Below are positions 8,224 through 16,906 of a stretch of DNA of 64,000 nt, piece by piece. The translations under genes and the position numbers were made by a program. This DNA comes from Catellatospora methionotrophica (lineage in GTDB: Bacteria > Actinomycetota > Actinomycetes > Mycobacteriales > Micromonosporaceae). The stretch spans positions 89,157 through 153,156 of the forward strand of contig NZ_JAAOTJ010000018.1 of the NCBI RefSeq assembly GCF_011297335.1. Direction: 5' to 3'. The notes below the pieces were generated by a model. That model was not told the origin of the DNA. It saw only the letters and a list, made by a program, of their open reading frames with translations, and searched no databases. Every line of letters starts with the position of its first letter. The first letter of the stretch is position 1.

Positions 8224-9456
8224 ATGGACACCACGACCCGGCGGAAGTTCCTGATCGCCAGCGGCGTCGTCGGCGGCGCGGCCCTGGCCGCGGGCGCGAC
8301 GACGCTGGCCCTGACCGACATCCTCGACACCGCGGGCGACCGCCCCGAGGGTGCGAAGACCCTCGTCGTCATCACGCTGTACGGCGGCAACGACGGCCTG
8401 AACACCGTCATCCCGTACGCCGACACCGCCTACCAGGACGCCCGCCCCGAGCTGGCCTACGACGGCGGCGAGGTGCTCAAGCTCGACGACGCCACCGGCC
8501 TGAACCCGGCACTGAAGGGCCTGCACGAGCTGTTCGGCAACAAGAAGCTCGCCGTCGTACGCGGCGTCGGCTACCCCAAGCCCGACCGCAGCCACTTCCG
8601 CTCGATGGACATCTGGCAGACCGCCAACCCGGACCGGCCCGGCAACACGGGCTGGATCGGCCGCTGGCTCGACGGCGTGGGCGGCGACCCGCGGCTGGCC
8701 GTGTCGTTCGAGAAGGTGCTCCCGCCGCTGCTGGCAGGGCAGAAGAGCGCCGGTGCGGTGATCGGCGCGGCGGACGTGAAGCTGCCCAAGGCGGTCACCG
8801 CCGAGGCCCTGGCCGGATTCGCCGCGCCGTCGGCCGGGGAACCGCCGCTGCAGGCGCGCGCCGCGGCCTGCTTCGGTGACCTGGCCCGGGTGCGCGAGAT
8901 GTCGCAGCAGGTCAAGGACGCCGACACCGACGCCGACGACGGTGACGACGAGAAGGTCCCGGCGACCGGCACCGGCGGCCTCGCCGGGCTGCAGGCGCAG
9001 CTGGACCTGGTCGCACAGTGCATCGAGGCCGGGGTGGCGACGCGGACGTTCTCGGTGTCGCTGGGCGGCTTCGACACCCACGCCGACGAGCGCAACCTGC
9101 AGGAGCAGCTGCTGTCCTACCTGGACAAGGGCGTGACCGCGTTCTACAAGCGGATCACGGCCCATCCGGCGGGCAAGGACGTGGTGGTGCTGGTCTACTC
9201 CGAGTTCGGGCGGCGGGTGAAGGCCAACGCCTCCGACGGCACCGACCACGGCACCGCGTCCAACGTGTTCGTGCTGGGCGAGTCGATCCCCGGTGGACTG
9301 TACGGCGAGCAGCCCAGCCTCACCGACCTAGACGACGGGGACCTGAAGTTCACCGTCGACTTCCGCGACGTGTACGCCAGCGCCCTGGACCGGGTCCTGC
9401 AGGCCGACCCGGGCGCGGCGCTGGACGGCTGGAAGGGCCGCCTGTCCTGGTGGTGA
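8224..9456 (+). CDS. DUF1501 family protein with Tat signal
   Basis: A 410-residue protein starting with a twin-arginine signal (TTRRKFLIASGVVGGAALAAGA, which contains RRKFL), so it is likely exported folded. The body has DUF1501 hallmarks: LVVITLYGGNDGLNTVIPY at about residue 42, RSHFRSMDIWQTA at about 122, GGFDTHADE at about 280 and VLVYSEFGRRVKANASDGTDHGTAS at about 320 (quoted in parts; Ser/His/Asp-rich, sulfatase-like). AGAAGGAGG lies just upstream of the ATG. It forms an operon with the DUF1800 gene. Confidence 0.92.
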   Translation: MDTTTRRKFLIASGVVGGAALAAGATTLALTDILDTAGDRPEGAKTLVVITLYGGNDGLNTVIPYADTAYQDARPELAYDGGEVLKLDDATGLNPALKGLHELFGNKKLAVVRGVGYPKPDRSHFRSMDIWQTANPDRPGNTGWIGRWLDGVGGDPRLAVSFEKVLPPLLAGQKSAGAVIGAADVKLPKAVTAEALAGFAAPSAGEPPLQARAAACFGDLARVREMSQQVKDADTDADDGDDEKVPATGTGGLAGLQAQLDLVAQCIEAGVATRTFSVSLGGFDTHADERNLQEQLLSYLDKGVTAFYKRITAHPAGKDVVVLVYSEFGRRVKANASDGTDHGTASNVFVLGESIPGGLYGEQPSLTDLDDGDLKFTVDFRDVYASALDRVLQADPGAALDGWKGRLSWW

Positions 9457-9513
9457 CCGGCGGACGGGAAGCGGGGATGGTGCGCACGGCGGCGATGGCT
9501 TAGCTTCATCCGC

Positions 9514-10188
9514 ATGTATCGAAAGATCGCCGCCGTTCTCGCCGCGGTGGCCCTGGCCGTGCTGCTGCCCTCCCCCGCGCAGGCGCACGGCCAGCTGGCC
9601 TTCTCCGACCCCGTCGACCGCAGCACGCTGACCGAGCCCCGCGAGAGCGTGCGGCTGGTGTTCACCGAGAAGGCCAACACGGCCGCGTACTTCACGGTGA
9701 AGGCCCCCGACGGCACCCGCGTGGACCACGGCTGGTCCGGCGGGGAGCCCAAGCCCCTGGCCAGCCCGGTGCAGGAGCTGACGCTGCGCGACGGCAACTG
9801 GGAGCCGCAGCTGTACAAGATCGGCTTCCCCACGGTCATCCCGGTGTCGCACTGGCCGCAGACCGGCGTCTACACCATCACCTACCAGTCGGTGGCCTCC
9901 GACGGCGACAAGGTCAGCGGCGAGGTCCGCTTCGACTACCAGGGGAAGATCACTGCTGCGCCCGCCGGGTGGCAGCCGCCGACCAACCAGCCCGACCCGA
10001 TACTGCTCGGCCAGACCACCGCACCGCAGCAGCCCGCCGGCTCGGGCGGCGCGACCTCCGGAGCCGTCGCCGGCCCGGCCGCACCGGACTCGCCGACCTG
10101 GCCTTACTGGGCGCTCGCCGGGCTGGTGGCGGCGGTGGTCCTCGGCGGCGTACTGGTGCACCGGCGCGGCGCCCCGCGGCGGCGCTGA
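9514..10188 (+). CDS. CopC-domain copper-binding-like secreted protein
   Basis: A 224-residue protein with a signal peptide (residues 1-24, ending PAQA), a CopC-like beta domain at about 25-130 and a C-terminal membrane helix at about 195-215 followed by a basic tail. Cleavage would leave an N-terminal His (HGQLAFSDP), the position of a copper ligand in CopC proteins. A long Pro/Ala/Gly-rich linker lies between the domain and the anchor. It is expected outside the membrane. Copper binding is inferred from the fold only; CopD is not adjacent. Confidence 0.85.
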   Translation: MYRKIAAVLAAVALAVLLPSPAQAHGQLAFSDPVDRSTLTEPRESVRLVFTEKANTAAYFTVKAPDGTRVDHGWSGGEPKPLASPVQELTLRDGNWEPQLYKIGFPTVIPVSHWPQTGVYTITYQSVASDGDKVSGEVRFDYQGKITAAPAGWQPPTNQPDPILLGQTTAPQQPAGSGGATSGAVAGPAAPDSPTWPYWALAGLVAAVVLGGVLVHRRGAPRRR

Positions 10189-10223
10189 CCGGTCGCGGGC
10201 ACCGCATCAGGCGACTGAGCGCA

Positions 10224-10254
10224 GCCCGCGTCGCACGCGTTGTGCGACGCGGGC
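10224..10254 (+). terminator. Hairpin after the CopC-like gene
   Basis: Perfect 13-base arms (GCCCGCGTCGCAC at 10224-10236, complement at 10242-10254) with loop GCGTT. There is no T-run, as is usual in high-GC actinomycetes. It separates the CopC-like gene from the next one. Confidence 0.65.
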
Positions 10255-10319
10255 CGTCCGGCATCCGTGAATCTCGTTCGCAGGCGCACCCGCGGGGGCG
10301 CGGCGAAGGGGGAACGAAG

Positions 10320-11027
10320 ATGACCCGGATCGTCGAGAAGATGCAGGGTTCGGCCGGCGAACGCCGCCTGCAGCAGGCACACGGCACGGCCGCGCGGGCG
10401 CAGCGCTTCTACGACCAGCAGCAGCTGGACCACCTCAACGAGCGCATGGCCGCGTTCGTACGGCGGCAGGAGATGATGTTCGTCGCGACCTCCGACGCCG
10501 CCGGGGAGTGCGACAACACGTTCCGGGCCGGGCCCGCGGGGTTCGTGCACGTACTCGACGCCACTCACCTGACCTGGCCGGAGTATCGCGGCAACGGGGT
10601 GATGGCGAGTCTGGGCAACATCACCGAGAACGGCCACGTGGGGCTGCTGTTCGTCGATTTCGTCGACGACGCGATCGGGCTGCACGTCAACGGGCGCGCC
10701 CGCGTGGTGGAGGACGACCTGGCCCGCGCGGCGTACCCGGATCTGCCGGTCGACCCGGTTCCCGGGCGGCGGGCCGAGCGCTGGGTGCTGGTCGAGGTGC
10801 AGGAGGCCTACATCCACTGTGCCAAGCACATCCCCCGGATGGCGAAGGCACCGCGCAAGCGCGAGTGGGGCACCGACGACGTGCGGCGCAAGGGCGGCGA
10901 CTTCTTCGGCGCGGCCGCCGACACCGCCGCCCGCGCGGCCCTGCCCGCCGACGCCGTACAGCCTCCGCTGCTGCGGCGCTGGCTGCGGCGGCTGTCCCCG
11001 CGCCGCCGGGTCACCCCGGTGGCGTGA
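10320..11027 (+). CDS. Pyridoxamine 5'-phosphate oxidase-fold (flavin-binding) protein
   Basis: A 235-residue protein with the split-barrel fold of the pyridoxamine 5'-phosphate oxidase-like family: MMFVATSDAAGECDNTFRAGPAGFVHVLD at about 50-80 (given in part), a GNGVMASLGNITENGHVGLLFVDF stretch at about 93-117, and HVNGRARVVEDD at about 120-132. Such proteins bind FMN or F420 and act on small or xenobiotic substrates; the true substrate is unknown. The ATG at 10320 follows GGGGGAA; the frame is open upstream but that part is antisense-like. Its last 17 bases overlap the convergent response regulator gene. Confidence 0.82.
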   Translation: MTRIVEKMQGSAGERRLQQAHGTAARAQRFYDQQQLDHLNERMAAFVRRQEMMFVATSDAAGECDNTFRAGPAGFVHVLDATHLTWPEYRGNGVMASLGNITENGHVGLLFVDFVDDAIGLHVNGRARVVEDDLARAAYPDLPVDPVPGRRAERWVLVEVQEAYIHCAKHIPRMAKAPRKREWGTDDVRRKGGDFFGAAADTAARAALPADAVQPPLLRRWLRRLSPRRRVTPVA

Positions 11028-11667
11028 CCAGGCCCAGCTCGTACGCGGTGATGACGAGCTGGACGCGGTCCCGGGCGGCCAGCTTGGTGAGCAGCCGTGC
11101 GACATGCGACTTCGCGGTGGCCGGGGAGATGAACAGCTCCTGGGCGATCTCACCGTTGGACAGCCCGCGCCCGATCAGGGTCAGCACCTCCCGTTCCCGG
11201 TCGGTGATCGGAGGATCGGGGCGTGGCGTACGCGCCGTGACCGGCCCGGCGGCGAAGTCGGCGATCAGGCGGCGGGTGACGCTCGGCGCGATCAGCGCGT
11301 CCCCGGCCGCGACGACCCGGATCGCGGCCAGGATGTCGTCCAGTGCCATGTCCTTGACCAGGAATCCGCTGGCCCCGGCCCGCAGCGCGCCGTAGACGTG
11401 CGCGTCCTCGTCGAACGTGGTCAGCATGAGCACCCGGGCCGGGCCGCCCGCGCCGGTGATCTGCCGGGTCGCCTCGATACCGTCCATGCCCGGCATCCGG
11501 ATGTCCATGACGACGACGTCGGGCCGCACGTCGGCGGTCAGCCGGACCGCGTCGGCTCCGGTGCCCGCCTCCGCGACCACGGCCAGGTCGGGCGTCTCGT
11601 TGATCAGCACCCGTAGCCCGGACCTGACCAGCGGCTGGTCGTCGGCGAGCAGCACCCGCACCGTCAT
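11011..11667 (-). CDS. NarL/LuxR-type response regulator
   Basis: A 218-residue response regulator. The receiver domain occupies residues 1-120 with acidic residues D9/D10, phospho-acceptor D55 (VVMDIRMPG) and a conserved Lys in FLVKDM. A LuxR-type helix-turn-helix spans about 155-215 (LTLIGRGLSNGEIAQELFIS...AKSHV). Its start overlaps the stop of the kinase gene by one base (TGATG), so both are co-translated. The divergent ABC-2 exporter genes are the obvious regulatory target (inference). Confidence 0.94.
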   Translation of the reverse strand: MTVRVLLADDQPLVRSGLRVLINETPDLAVVAEAGTGADAVRLTADVRPDVVVMDIRMPGMDGIEATRQITGAGGPARVLMLTTFDEDAHVYGALRAGASGFLVKDMALDDILAAIRVVAAGDALIAPSVTRRLIADFAAGPVTARTPRPDPPITDREREVLTLIGRGLSNGEIAQELFISPATAKSHVARLLTKLAARDRVQLVITAYELGLVTPPG

Positions 11668-12860
11668 CACGCGGCCACCGTCGCGGCCACGTGCTCGGGC
11701 ACGGGCAGGCGTGCGCTGACCAGCCAGCCGCCCTCGGGCCGGGGTCCGGCGGTGAGCTGCCCGCCGAGCAGGGCCACGCGTTCGCGCATACCCGTGATGC
11801 CGTAGCCGGTGCCGGGCCGGGCACCGCCCCGCCCGTCGTCGGCGACCTCCAGCAGCAGTTCGGCGTCGCGGTATTCGACGGTCACCGCGCAGCGTGGCGT
11901 TGCCGCGTGGCGGACCACGTTGGTGACGGCCTCCTGCACCACCCGGTACGCGGACAGTTCGATGTCGCCGGGCAGCGGCCGCCGGTCGCCACGCCAGTCG
12001 ACGGTGACCCGCACCCCTGCGCCGGCCGTGGTGGCGGCGAGCCGGTCCAGGTCGGCGAGCACCGGCGCGGGGGCGGCCGGGGCGATCCCGGTGTCCTGGC
12101 GCAGCCCGACCAGCACCCGCCGCAGCCCGGCCAGGGTCTCGCGGCTGGTGTCCTCGATGGCCTGCAGCGCGTTGCGGGCCTCGGCTGGCTGGGTGTCGAT
12201 GACGCGGCGGCCCATGCCCGCCTGGATGGCGATGACGCCGATGCTGTGCGCGACCATGTCGTGCAGCTCGCGCGCGATCCGCAGGCGTTCCTCGGTGGCG
12301 GCCTGGCTGGCGGCCTGTACTCCGATGGCCTGGGCGTGACGGCGGCGGGCCCGCACGGAGTTGCCGACGGTCCAGGTCAGCGCCATGGCCAGGGTGGGTA
12401 CCTCGAACTCGAAAACGGGCACGCTCGTGCCGTTGCCGTAGCCCATGGCGACCTGGCCGAGCAGCGCGACGAAAGCCACGGCCGAGGAGACGGGCCGCGA
12501 TCGGCTCGCCGTGATGACGGCCACGGCGAGGTCGACGGCGATGATCTGCAGGTAGCGCATGTCGGTGAGGTAGGCGACCTCCTCGGTGTTGATCGCGACG
12601 GTCGCGGCGGCCGAGCCGACCAGCAGCAGGCCCAGTGCGACGAACGGCCAACGGCGCAGCAGCGCGAACGGGAGCGCCAGCGCCAGGGCGGGCAGCAGGT
12701 GACGCATCGACAGCCACGGCACCAGGTCGAAGCTGCCGCCGCCCGCGCCGTCGGAGATCACGACGTACAGCAGCAACGGCGAGGCCAGCGCACCGGTCCA
12801 CGCCAGCACGGCGCGCAGTTGCGCCGCGACGGTCCGGCGGCCAGGGGTGATGGGGTCCAC
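11667..12860 (-). CDS. Sensor histidine kinase (HPK7/DesK-like)
   Basis: A 397-residue membrane kinase with five to six hydrophobic segments in residues 20-165, a HisKA_3 dimerisation region with phospho-accepting H200 (RIARELHDMVAHSIG), and a HATPase domain at about 300-392 (VVQEAVTNVVRHA, DDGRGG and GTGYGITGMRERV motifs). It lacks a large extracellular domain, so sensing is probably within the membrane. Paired with the response regulator downstream and divergent from an ABC-2 exporter, an arrangement often concerned with cell-envelope stress or peptide antibiotics. Confidence 0.93.
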   Translation of the reverse strand: MDPITPGRRTVAAQLRAVLAWTGALASPLLLYVVISDGAGGGSFDLVPWLSMRHLLPALALALPFALLRRWPFVALGLLLVGSAAATVAINTEEVAYLTDMRYLQIIAVDLAVAVITASRSRPVSSAVAFVALLGQVAMGYGNGTSVPVFEFEVPTLAMALTWTVGNSVRARRRHAQAIGVQAASQAATEERLRIARELHDMVAHSIGVIAIQAGMGRRVIDTQPAEARNALQAIEDTSRETLAGLRRVLVGLRQDTGIAPAAPAPVLADLDRLAATTAGAGVRVTVDWRGDRRPLPGDIELSAYRVVQEAVTNVVRHAATPRCAVTVEYRDAELLLEVADDGRGGARPGTGYGITGMRERVALLGGQLTAGPRPEGGWLVSARLPVPEHVAATVAA

Positions 12861-12992
12861 CCGGTGAGAGTAGCCAGGTCAGCGCGGTGCGGGCATCGGC
12901 CCGTGGGCGTACGCCCGGAGGATGCACGCCGTCCCCTGACTGCCGTCCGTGGCCCGATGCCCGCCGCCGCCCGCCCCGGCAGGATCGATCCC

Positions 12993-13898
12993 ATGATCGA
13001 AGTCATCGGCCTGACCAAGCGCTACGGCGGCAAGACCGCCGTCGACGACCTGTCCTTCACGGTGCGGCCCGGGCACGTCACCGGCTTCCTCGGCCCGAAC
13101 GGCGCGGGCAAGACCACCACCCTGCGGGTGATCCTCGGCCTGGACGCGCCCACCGCCGGGGCCGTCACCGTCGACGGGGTCCCGTTCCGCACCCACCGCC
13201 GTGGCCTGCACCACGTCGGCGCGCTGCTCGACGCCCAGCAGGTGCACGGCGGGCGCAGTGCGCAAGCCCACCTGGCCGCGCTGGCCCGCAGCAACGGCAT
13301 CGGGCGGCGGCGCGTCGGCGAGGTGCTGGCCGAGGTCGGGCTGGCCGATGCGGGACACCGCCGGATCGGCGGCTTCTCCCTCGGCATGAAGCAGCGGCTC
13401 GGCATCGCCGCCGCGCTGCTCGGCGACCCGCCGGTGCTCATGTTCGACGAGCCGATCAACGGTATGGACCCCGAGGGCGTGCGCTGGGTACGGCACCTGT
13501 TCCGGAGCCTGGCCGCGCAGGGCCGCACCGTGTTCCTGTCCAGCCATCTGATGACGGAGATGGAGCACACCGCAGACCACCTGGTCGTCATCGGCCAGGG
13601 CCGGCTCATCGCCGCCGAGCCGCTGCGCGCTTTCGCCGACCGGGGCACCCGCCAGCGGGTCACCGTACGCACCCCGCAGCCCGCGGTGCTCGCCGCCGCG
13701 CTGACCGCCGCCGGGGCGAGCGTCGACACCGCACCCGACCACCTGGCCGTACGCGGCCTGTCCGCCGAGCAGATCGGCGCGCTCGCCTTCGCCAACGCGG
13801 TCGAGCTGCACGAACTGGCCACCCACACCACCAGCCTGGAGGAAGCATTCATGGAGATCACCGCCGGTCACGCCGACCACCTGGCCGGGTCGCGATGA
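12993..13898 (+). CDS. ABC transporter ATP-binding protein
   Basis: A 301-residue ATPase with Walker A GPNGAGKTT at about residues 34-42, a signature of the form SLGMKQR at about 130-136 (SLGM in place of the usual SGGQ, common in this subfamily), Walker B VLMFDEPINGMDP, and the switch His in LSSHLMTEME. The ATG at 12993 is the first plausible start; the longer open frame upstream is antisense to the kinase gene. It overlaps the permease gene by ATGA. It probably exports a peptide or lipid-like compound under control of the divergent two-component system. Confidence 0.93.
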   Translation: MIEVIGLTKRYGGKTAVDDLSFTVRPGHVTGFLGPNGAGKTTTLRVILGLDAPTAGAVTVDGVPFRTHRRGLHHVGALLDAQQVHGGRSAQAHLAALARSNGIGRRRVGEVLAEVGLADAGHRRIGGFSLGMKQRLGIAAALLGDPPVLMFDEPINGMDPEGVRWVRHLFRSLAAQGRTVFLSSHLMTEMEHTADHLVVIGQGRLIAAEPLRAFADRGTRQRVTVRTPQPAVLAAALTAAGASVDTAPDHLAVRGLSAEQIGALAFANAVELHELATHTTSLEEAFMEITAGHADHLAGSR

Positions 13899-14746
13899 CC
13901 ACGTCCACGCTCACCGCCGCCGCCCCGCGCACCCGCGCGGCCGCGCCACCGGCCCGGTTCACCGACCTGGTCGCCGCCGAGTGGATCAAACTGTGGTCGC
14001 TGCGGTCCACCCCCTGGACGCTGGGCCTGGCCACCCTGTTCGTCATCGGCACGGCAGCGCTGGCCGCCAAGGCCGACTACGACAACTTCCCCTTCTACGA
14101 CGCCGAGGTCCAGCGCGAACACATGTTCTCCCTCGGCGACGCGTTCCCGCAGGAGGGCTACCTGACCCTGATGCTGGTCGCGGCGAGCCTCGGCGCGCTG
14201 AGCATGGTCTCGGAGTACGGCAGCGGACTGATCCGCACCACCACGGCCGCGGTGCCCGCGCGCGGCGCGCTCGTGCTCGCCAAGGCGGTCGTGACGGCCG
14301 CGGTCTGGACCGCCACCGGCGCACTCATCGCCGTCGGCTCGTTCACGGTGTCGCAGGCCATCCTCTCCGGACGCGACGCCGCGGTGTCCATCACGGACCC
14401 GGCGTCGCTGCGCGCCGTCGCCGCCTCCGCCCTGCTCGCCCCCGTCTGCGCCCTGATCGGCCTCGGGCTCGGCGTGCTCATCCGCCACACCGCCGCCACG
14501 CTGGTCACCGCCACGTTCCTGCTGCTGATCCTGCCGAGCATGTTCTCCGCCGACAAACGCTGGTCGGCCGAGCTCAGCCACCTGATGCCCGGCATCGCAT
14601 GGGGCCGCCTGGTCACCGACTGGATGCCCCCGCCCCACCCCGGCTACTACCCCGCCGCCATCCCCCAGTCCTGGCTCGTCCTGGCCCTCTGGCCCGTCCT
14701 GCTCCTGCTCCCCGCCCTCCTGCTCGCCCACCGCCGCGACGTCTGA
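13895..14746 (+). CDS. ABC-2 type permease subunit
   Basis: A 283-residue membrane protein with about six hydrophobic segments (residues about 40-62, 90-115, 128-160, 172-195, 205-225 and 255-278). The N-terminal motif DLVAAEWIKLWSLRSTPWTL is typical of ABC-2 permeases paired with antibiotic-sensing kinases. It is co-translated with the ATPase through a four-base overlap. A hairpin begins directly at its stop codon and should end the transcript. Confidence 0.9.
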   Translation: MTTSTLTAAAPRTRAAAPPARFTDLVAAEWIKLWSLRSTPWTLGLATLFVIGTAALAAKADYDNFPFYDAEVQREHMFSLGDAFPQEGYLTLMLVAASLGALSMVSEYGSGLIRTTTAAVPARGALVLAKAVVTAAVWTATGALIAVGSFTVSQAILSGRDAAVSITDPASLRAVAASALLAPVCALIGLGLGVLIRHTAATLVTATFLLLILPSMFSADKRWSAELSHLMPGIAWGRLVTDWMPPPHPGYYPAAIPQSWLVLALWPVLLLLPALLLAHRRDV

Positions 14747-14793
14747 AGGAAGGGCACCTTCTTATCGCATGCGTCGTAGAAGGTGCCCTTCCT
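14747..14793. repeat. Palindrome with AGGAAGGGCACCTTCT core
   Basis: Perfect 16-base arms (14747-14762 and 14778-14793) flank a 15-base spacer that itself contains GCATGC. It starts at the base after the permease stop and may end that transcript. The core GGAAGGGCACCTTC recurs at 47714-47759, so this is one copy of a dispersed repeat. The remaining gap up to 15072 shows no convincing gene. Confidence 0.75.
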
Positions 14794-15072
14794 CACGTTT
14801 ACCGGCAGTTGATCAGGGCATCGAGCCGGAGCCTGGCGCGGCCGGGCGCGCCGAGCCGGGACGTGACGGCCTTGCGCTGTCGGGATGTACGCACAAAGAC
14901 GCAGGTGCAGGCCGCGCGTCCCACGCGTCGGCGGAGCGGGTGACGCACCTTCCCCGCCAGCGGCGGGGCGACTACCATCGGCGCTGTTCTCGACGGTGCA
15001 GGCTGCGCGGGAACGTCGACCCGGGCCGACGGGAGTCGCGGCGACCGAACACTGGGGTGAGGAGATCCTGCG

Positions 15073-15807
15073 ATGACCGACAACCGGTTGAAGGGTCGAG
15101 TGAAGGGCCTGTTCAGCGGCCCGGCGGAGAACGAACCTATGGAACAGCAGCACAACAGCAACGTGCTCGCCGACCCGGAGGCGGAGCGGCAGGCACTGCA
15201 GGTCCTGGTGCTGGCCCGGCGCACCGCCGACGAGCACGTCGCCAACGCTCAGGCCGAAGCCGACCGGATCAAGGGCGACGCCCGTGGCAAGGCCGACGAC
15301 CTGGCCCGTGACGCGCGCGGCATCGTGGAGAGCGCCCGGCAGGAGGCCGCGCAGATCCAGGCCGCCGCGCAGGCCAGGGCCGTCGAGATCAGCCGCGAGG
15401 CGCAGTCGCACGCCGACAGCGCCCGCCGGGAGACCGAGCAGCTGGTCGCCGACGCGCGCAGCACCGCGACGAAGATCGTCGAAGCCGCGCAGGCGAAGTC
15501 CGACGAGCTGGAACGCGACGCCCTGCAGCAGTACGAGGACGTCGTCGGCAGCCTGGAGGGCAAGCGTTCGGTGCTGCAGCGGCGCATCGAGGCGCTGCAG
15601 AACTTCGACCGCGACTACCGGGCCCGGCTGCGCAAGTTCATGAACAGCCAGCTCGACGCGCTCGACCTGGACGAGCACCCGTCTCCTGAGGGCGACGACG
15701 AGGACGAGCACTTCGCCGAGGTGTCGGCCCCGGACCGCCAGCAGCCCACCGTCGTACGCCGCCAGCCGGCCGCCGTGGTGGTGCCGCAGGAGCGCCGCCG
15801 CCCCTGA
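15073..15807 (+). CDS. Short DivIVA-like coiled-coil protein
   Basis: A 244-residue cytoplasmic protein. Residues about 45-190 are a continuous Ala/Arg/Glu coiled coil with repeated A-x-A-x-A-D-R-I-type heptads; the last 50 residues are acidic, then Pro/Arg-rich. The coiled coil resembles the DivIVA-like and ATP synthase-b-like helices seen in cell division accessory proteins, and it parallels the larger protein at the window start. No catalytic motif. The start ATG follows GAGGAG. The ADP-ribosylglycohydrolase gene follows after 14 bases and may be co-transcribed. Confidence 0.8.
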   Translation: MTDNRLKGRVKGLFSGPAENEPMEQQHNSNVLADPEAERQALQVLVLARRTADEHVANAQAEADRIKGDARGKADDLARDARGIVESARQEAAQIQAAAQARAVEISREAQSHADSARRETEQLVADARSTATKIVEAAQAKSDELERDALQQYEDVVGSLEGKRSVLQRRIEALQNFDRDYRARLRKFMNSQLDALDLDEHPSPEGDDEDEHFAEVSAPDRQQPTVVRRQPAAVVVPQERRRP

Positions 15808-15821
15808 GCGGCGGCCCGCCG

Positions 15822-16793
15822 ATGGCGTCAGCGCCGGACAGCACCACCGGCAGGCCCGACCGGGTGGCCGGTGCGCTGCTCGGCGTGCACGCCGGTGACG
15901 CGCTCGGCGCGACCGTCGAGTTCGACTCCTGGGAGTACATCCGGTTCCGGTATCCCGGCGGCGTCCGGGAGATCATGGGCGGCGGCGTGTTCGAGTGGCC
16001 GCCCGGCCACGCGACCGACGACACGGACCTGACCCGTGCCGTCGCGCTGGCCTACCTGGACCCGGGCGACGATGTCGTGCTCGCCGCCGCCCGCCGGATG
16101 CTGAACTGGTACGAGGGCGACTGGCCCGGCCGGGCACCCGGCCGCCCGCCCGTCGACGTCGGCGGCGCGACCGAGGACGGGCTGCGCGCGTTCGCGCAGA
16201 CCGGCGATCCCGGCGGCTCCGGCGCGGGGCCCGGCCGGGCCGGCAACGGCTCGCTTATGCGCTGCATCCCCACTGCGCTGGCCGTACGCGACCGTGACCG
16301 GCGAATCCGGGACTCGATGCGGATCTCCGCGGTGACCCACTCCGACGTGCGGTGCACGGTCGCCTGCGCGGCCTACAACGAGATCGTCGCCGCGCTGGTG
16401 GACGGCGTCGCGGCGAACGGGGCCGTGGCGGCCGGTGCGGCCGTCGCGCGCGAGCTGCACAACACCGACGTGCTCGCCGCTATCGCGCTCGGCGAGCGCC
16501 TGGACCTGGCCGAGCTGGCCCGGACCGGCGTGACGGGCCTGCCCGACGACGGCAACGGGTACGTGCTCGACTCGCTGGCGCTGGCGGTCGCCGCCGTGCT
16601 CGACCTCCGTGACCTGACCGACGTGCTCATCGACATCGTGGCCCTCGGCAACGACAGCGACACCAACGCGGCGATAGCGGGCGGGCTGCTGGGCGCGCGG
16701 GACGGAGCGTCATCCATTCCGGACGGCTGGCTGTCCCTGCTGCAGTTCCGGGTCGAGTTCACCGAGATCGCCGCGGTATTCGGTCGGCGCTGA
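15822..16793 (+). CDS. ADP-ribosylglycohydrolase family protein
   Basis: A 323-residue protein of the DraG/ARH family, which removes ADP-ribose from proteins or other targets using two metal ions. The N-terminal pattern GALLGVHAGDALGATVEF (residues 17-34), the metal-binding TDDT at 65-68 and the C-terminal DSDTNAAIAGGLLGA near 280-294 are all present, so both halves of the metal site look intact. There is no signal peptide. No ADP-ribosyltransferase gene is near, so the target is unknown. Confidence 0.9.
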   Translation: MASAPDSTTGRPDRVAGALLGVHAGDALGATVEFDSWEYIRFRYPGGVREIMGGGVFEWPPGHATDDTDLTRAVALAYLDPGDDVVLAAARRMLNWYEGDWPGRAPGRPPVDVGGATEDGLRAFAQTGDPGGSGAGPGRAGNGSLMRCIPTALAVRDRDRRIRDSMRISAVTHSDVRCTVACAAYNEIVAALVDGVAANGAVAAGAAVARELHNTDVLAAIALGERLDLAELARTGVTGLPDDGNGYVLDSLALAVAAVLDLRDLTDVLIDIVALGNDSDTNAAIAGGLLGARDGASSIPDGWLSLLQFRVEFTEIAAVFGRR

Positions 16794-16820
16794 ACCCCGG
16801 TCGCGAACGTTCCCCTTACG

Positions 16821-16833
16821 CTAATGAAATTAG
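16821..16833. promoter_or_regulatory. Small palindrome upstream of aldo/keto reductase
   Basis: CTAAT-GAA-ATTAG is a perfect 5-base inverted repeat in an unusually A/T-rich patch of the 113-base gap upstream of the reductase gene. It may be a repressor site or part of a promoter; no cognate regulator is adjacent. Confidence 0.35.
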
Positions 16834-16906
16834 CAAGGATCCTGGCTTCGCACCATCGGGTACTCGAACGAGTGTGCAGGCCAGGGGCCGTGGCTATGGT
16901 CAGCCG

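Noticed and set aside
6868..9249. Very long open frame on the minus strand, antisense to the DUF1800/DUF1501 genes
   Set aside because: Low-complexity Gly/Arg/Val product without family match; such antisense frames are a by-product of extreme third-position G/C in the real genes.
14794..15072. Possible short gene in the gap before the coiled-coil gene
   Set aside because: Open frames in both directions lack a plausible start and recognisable features.
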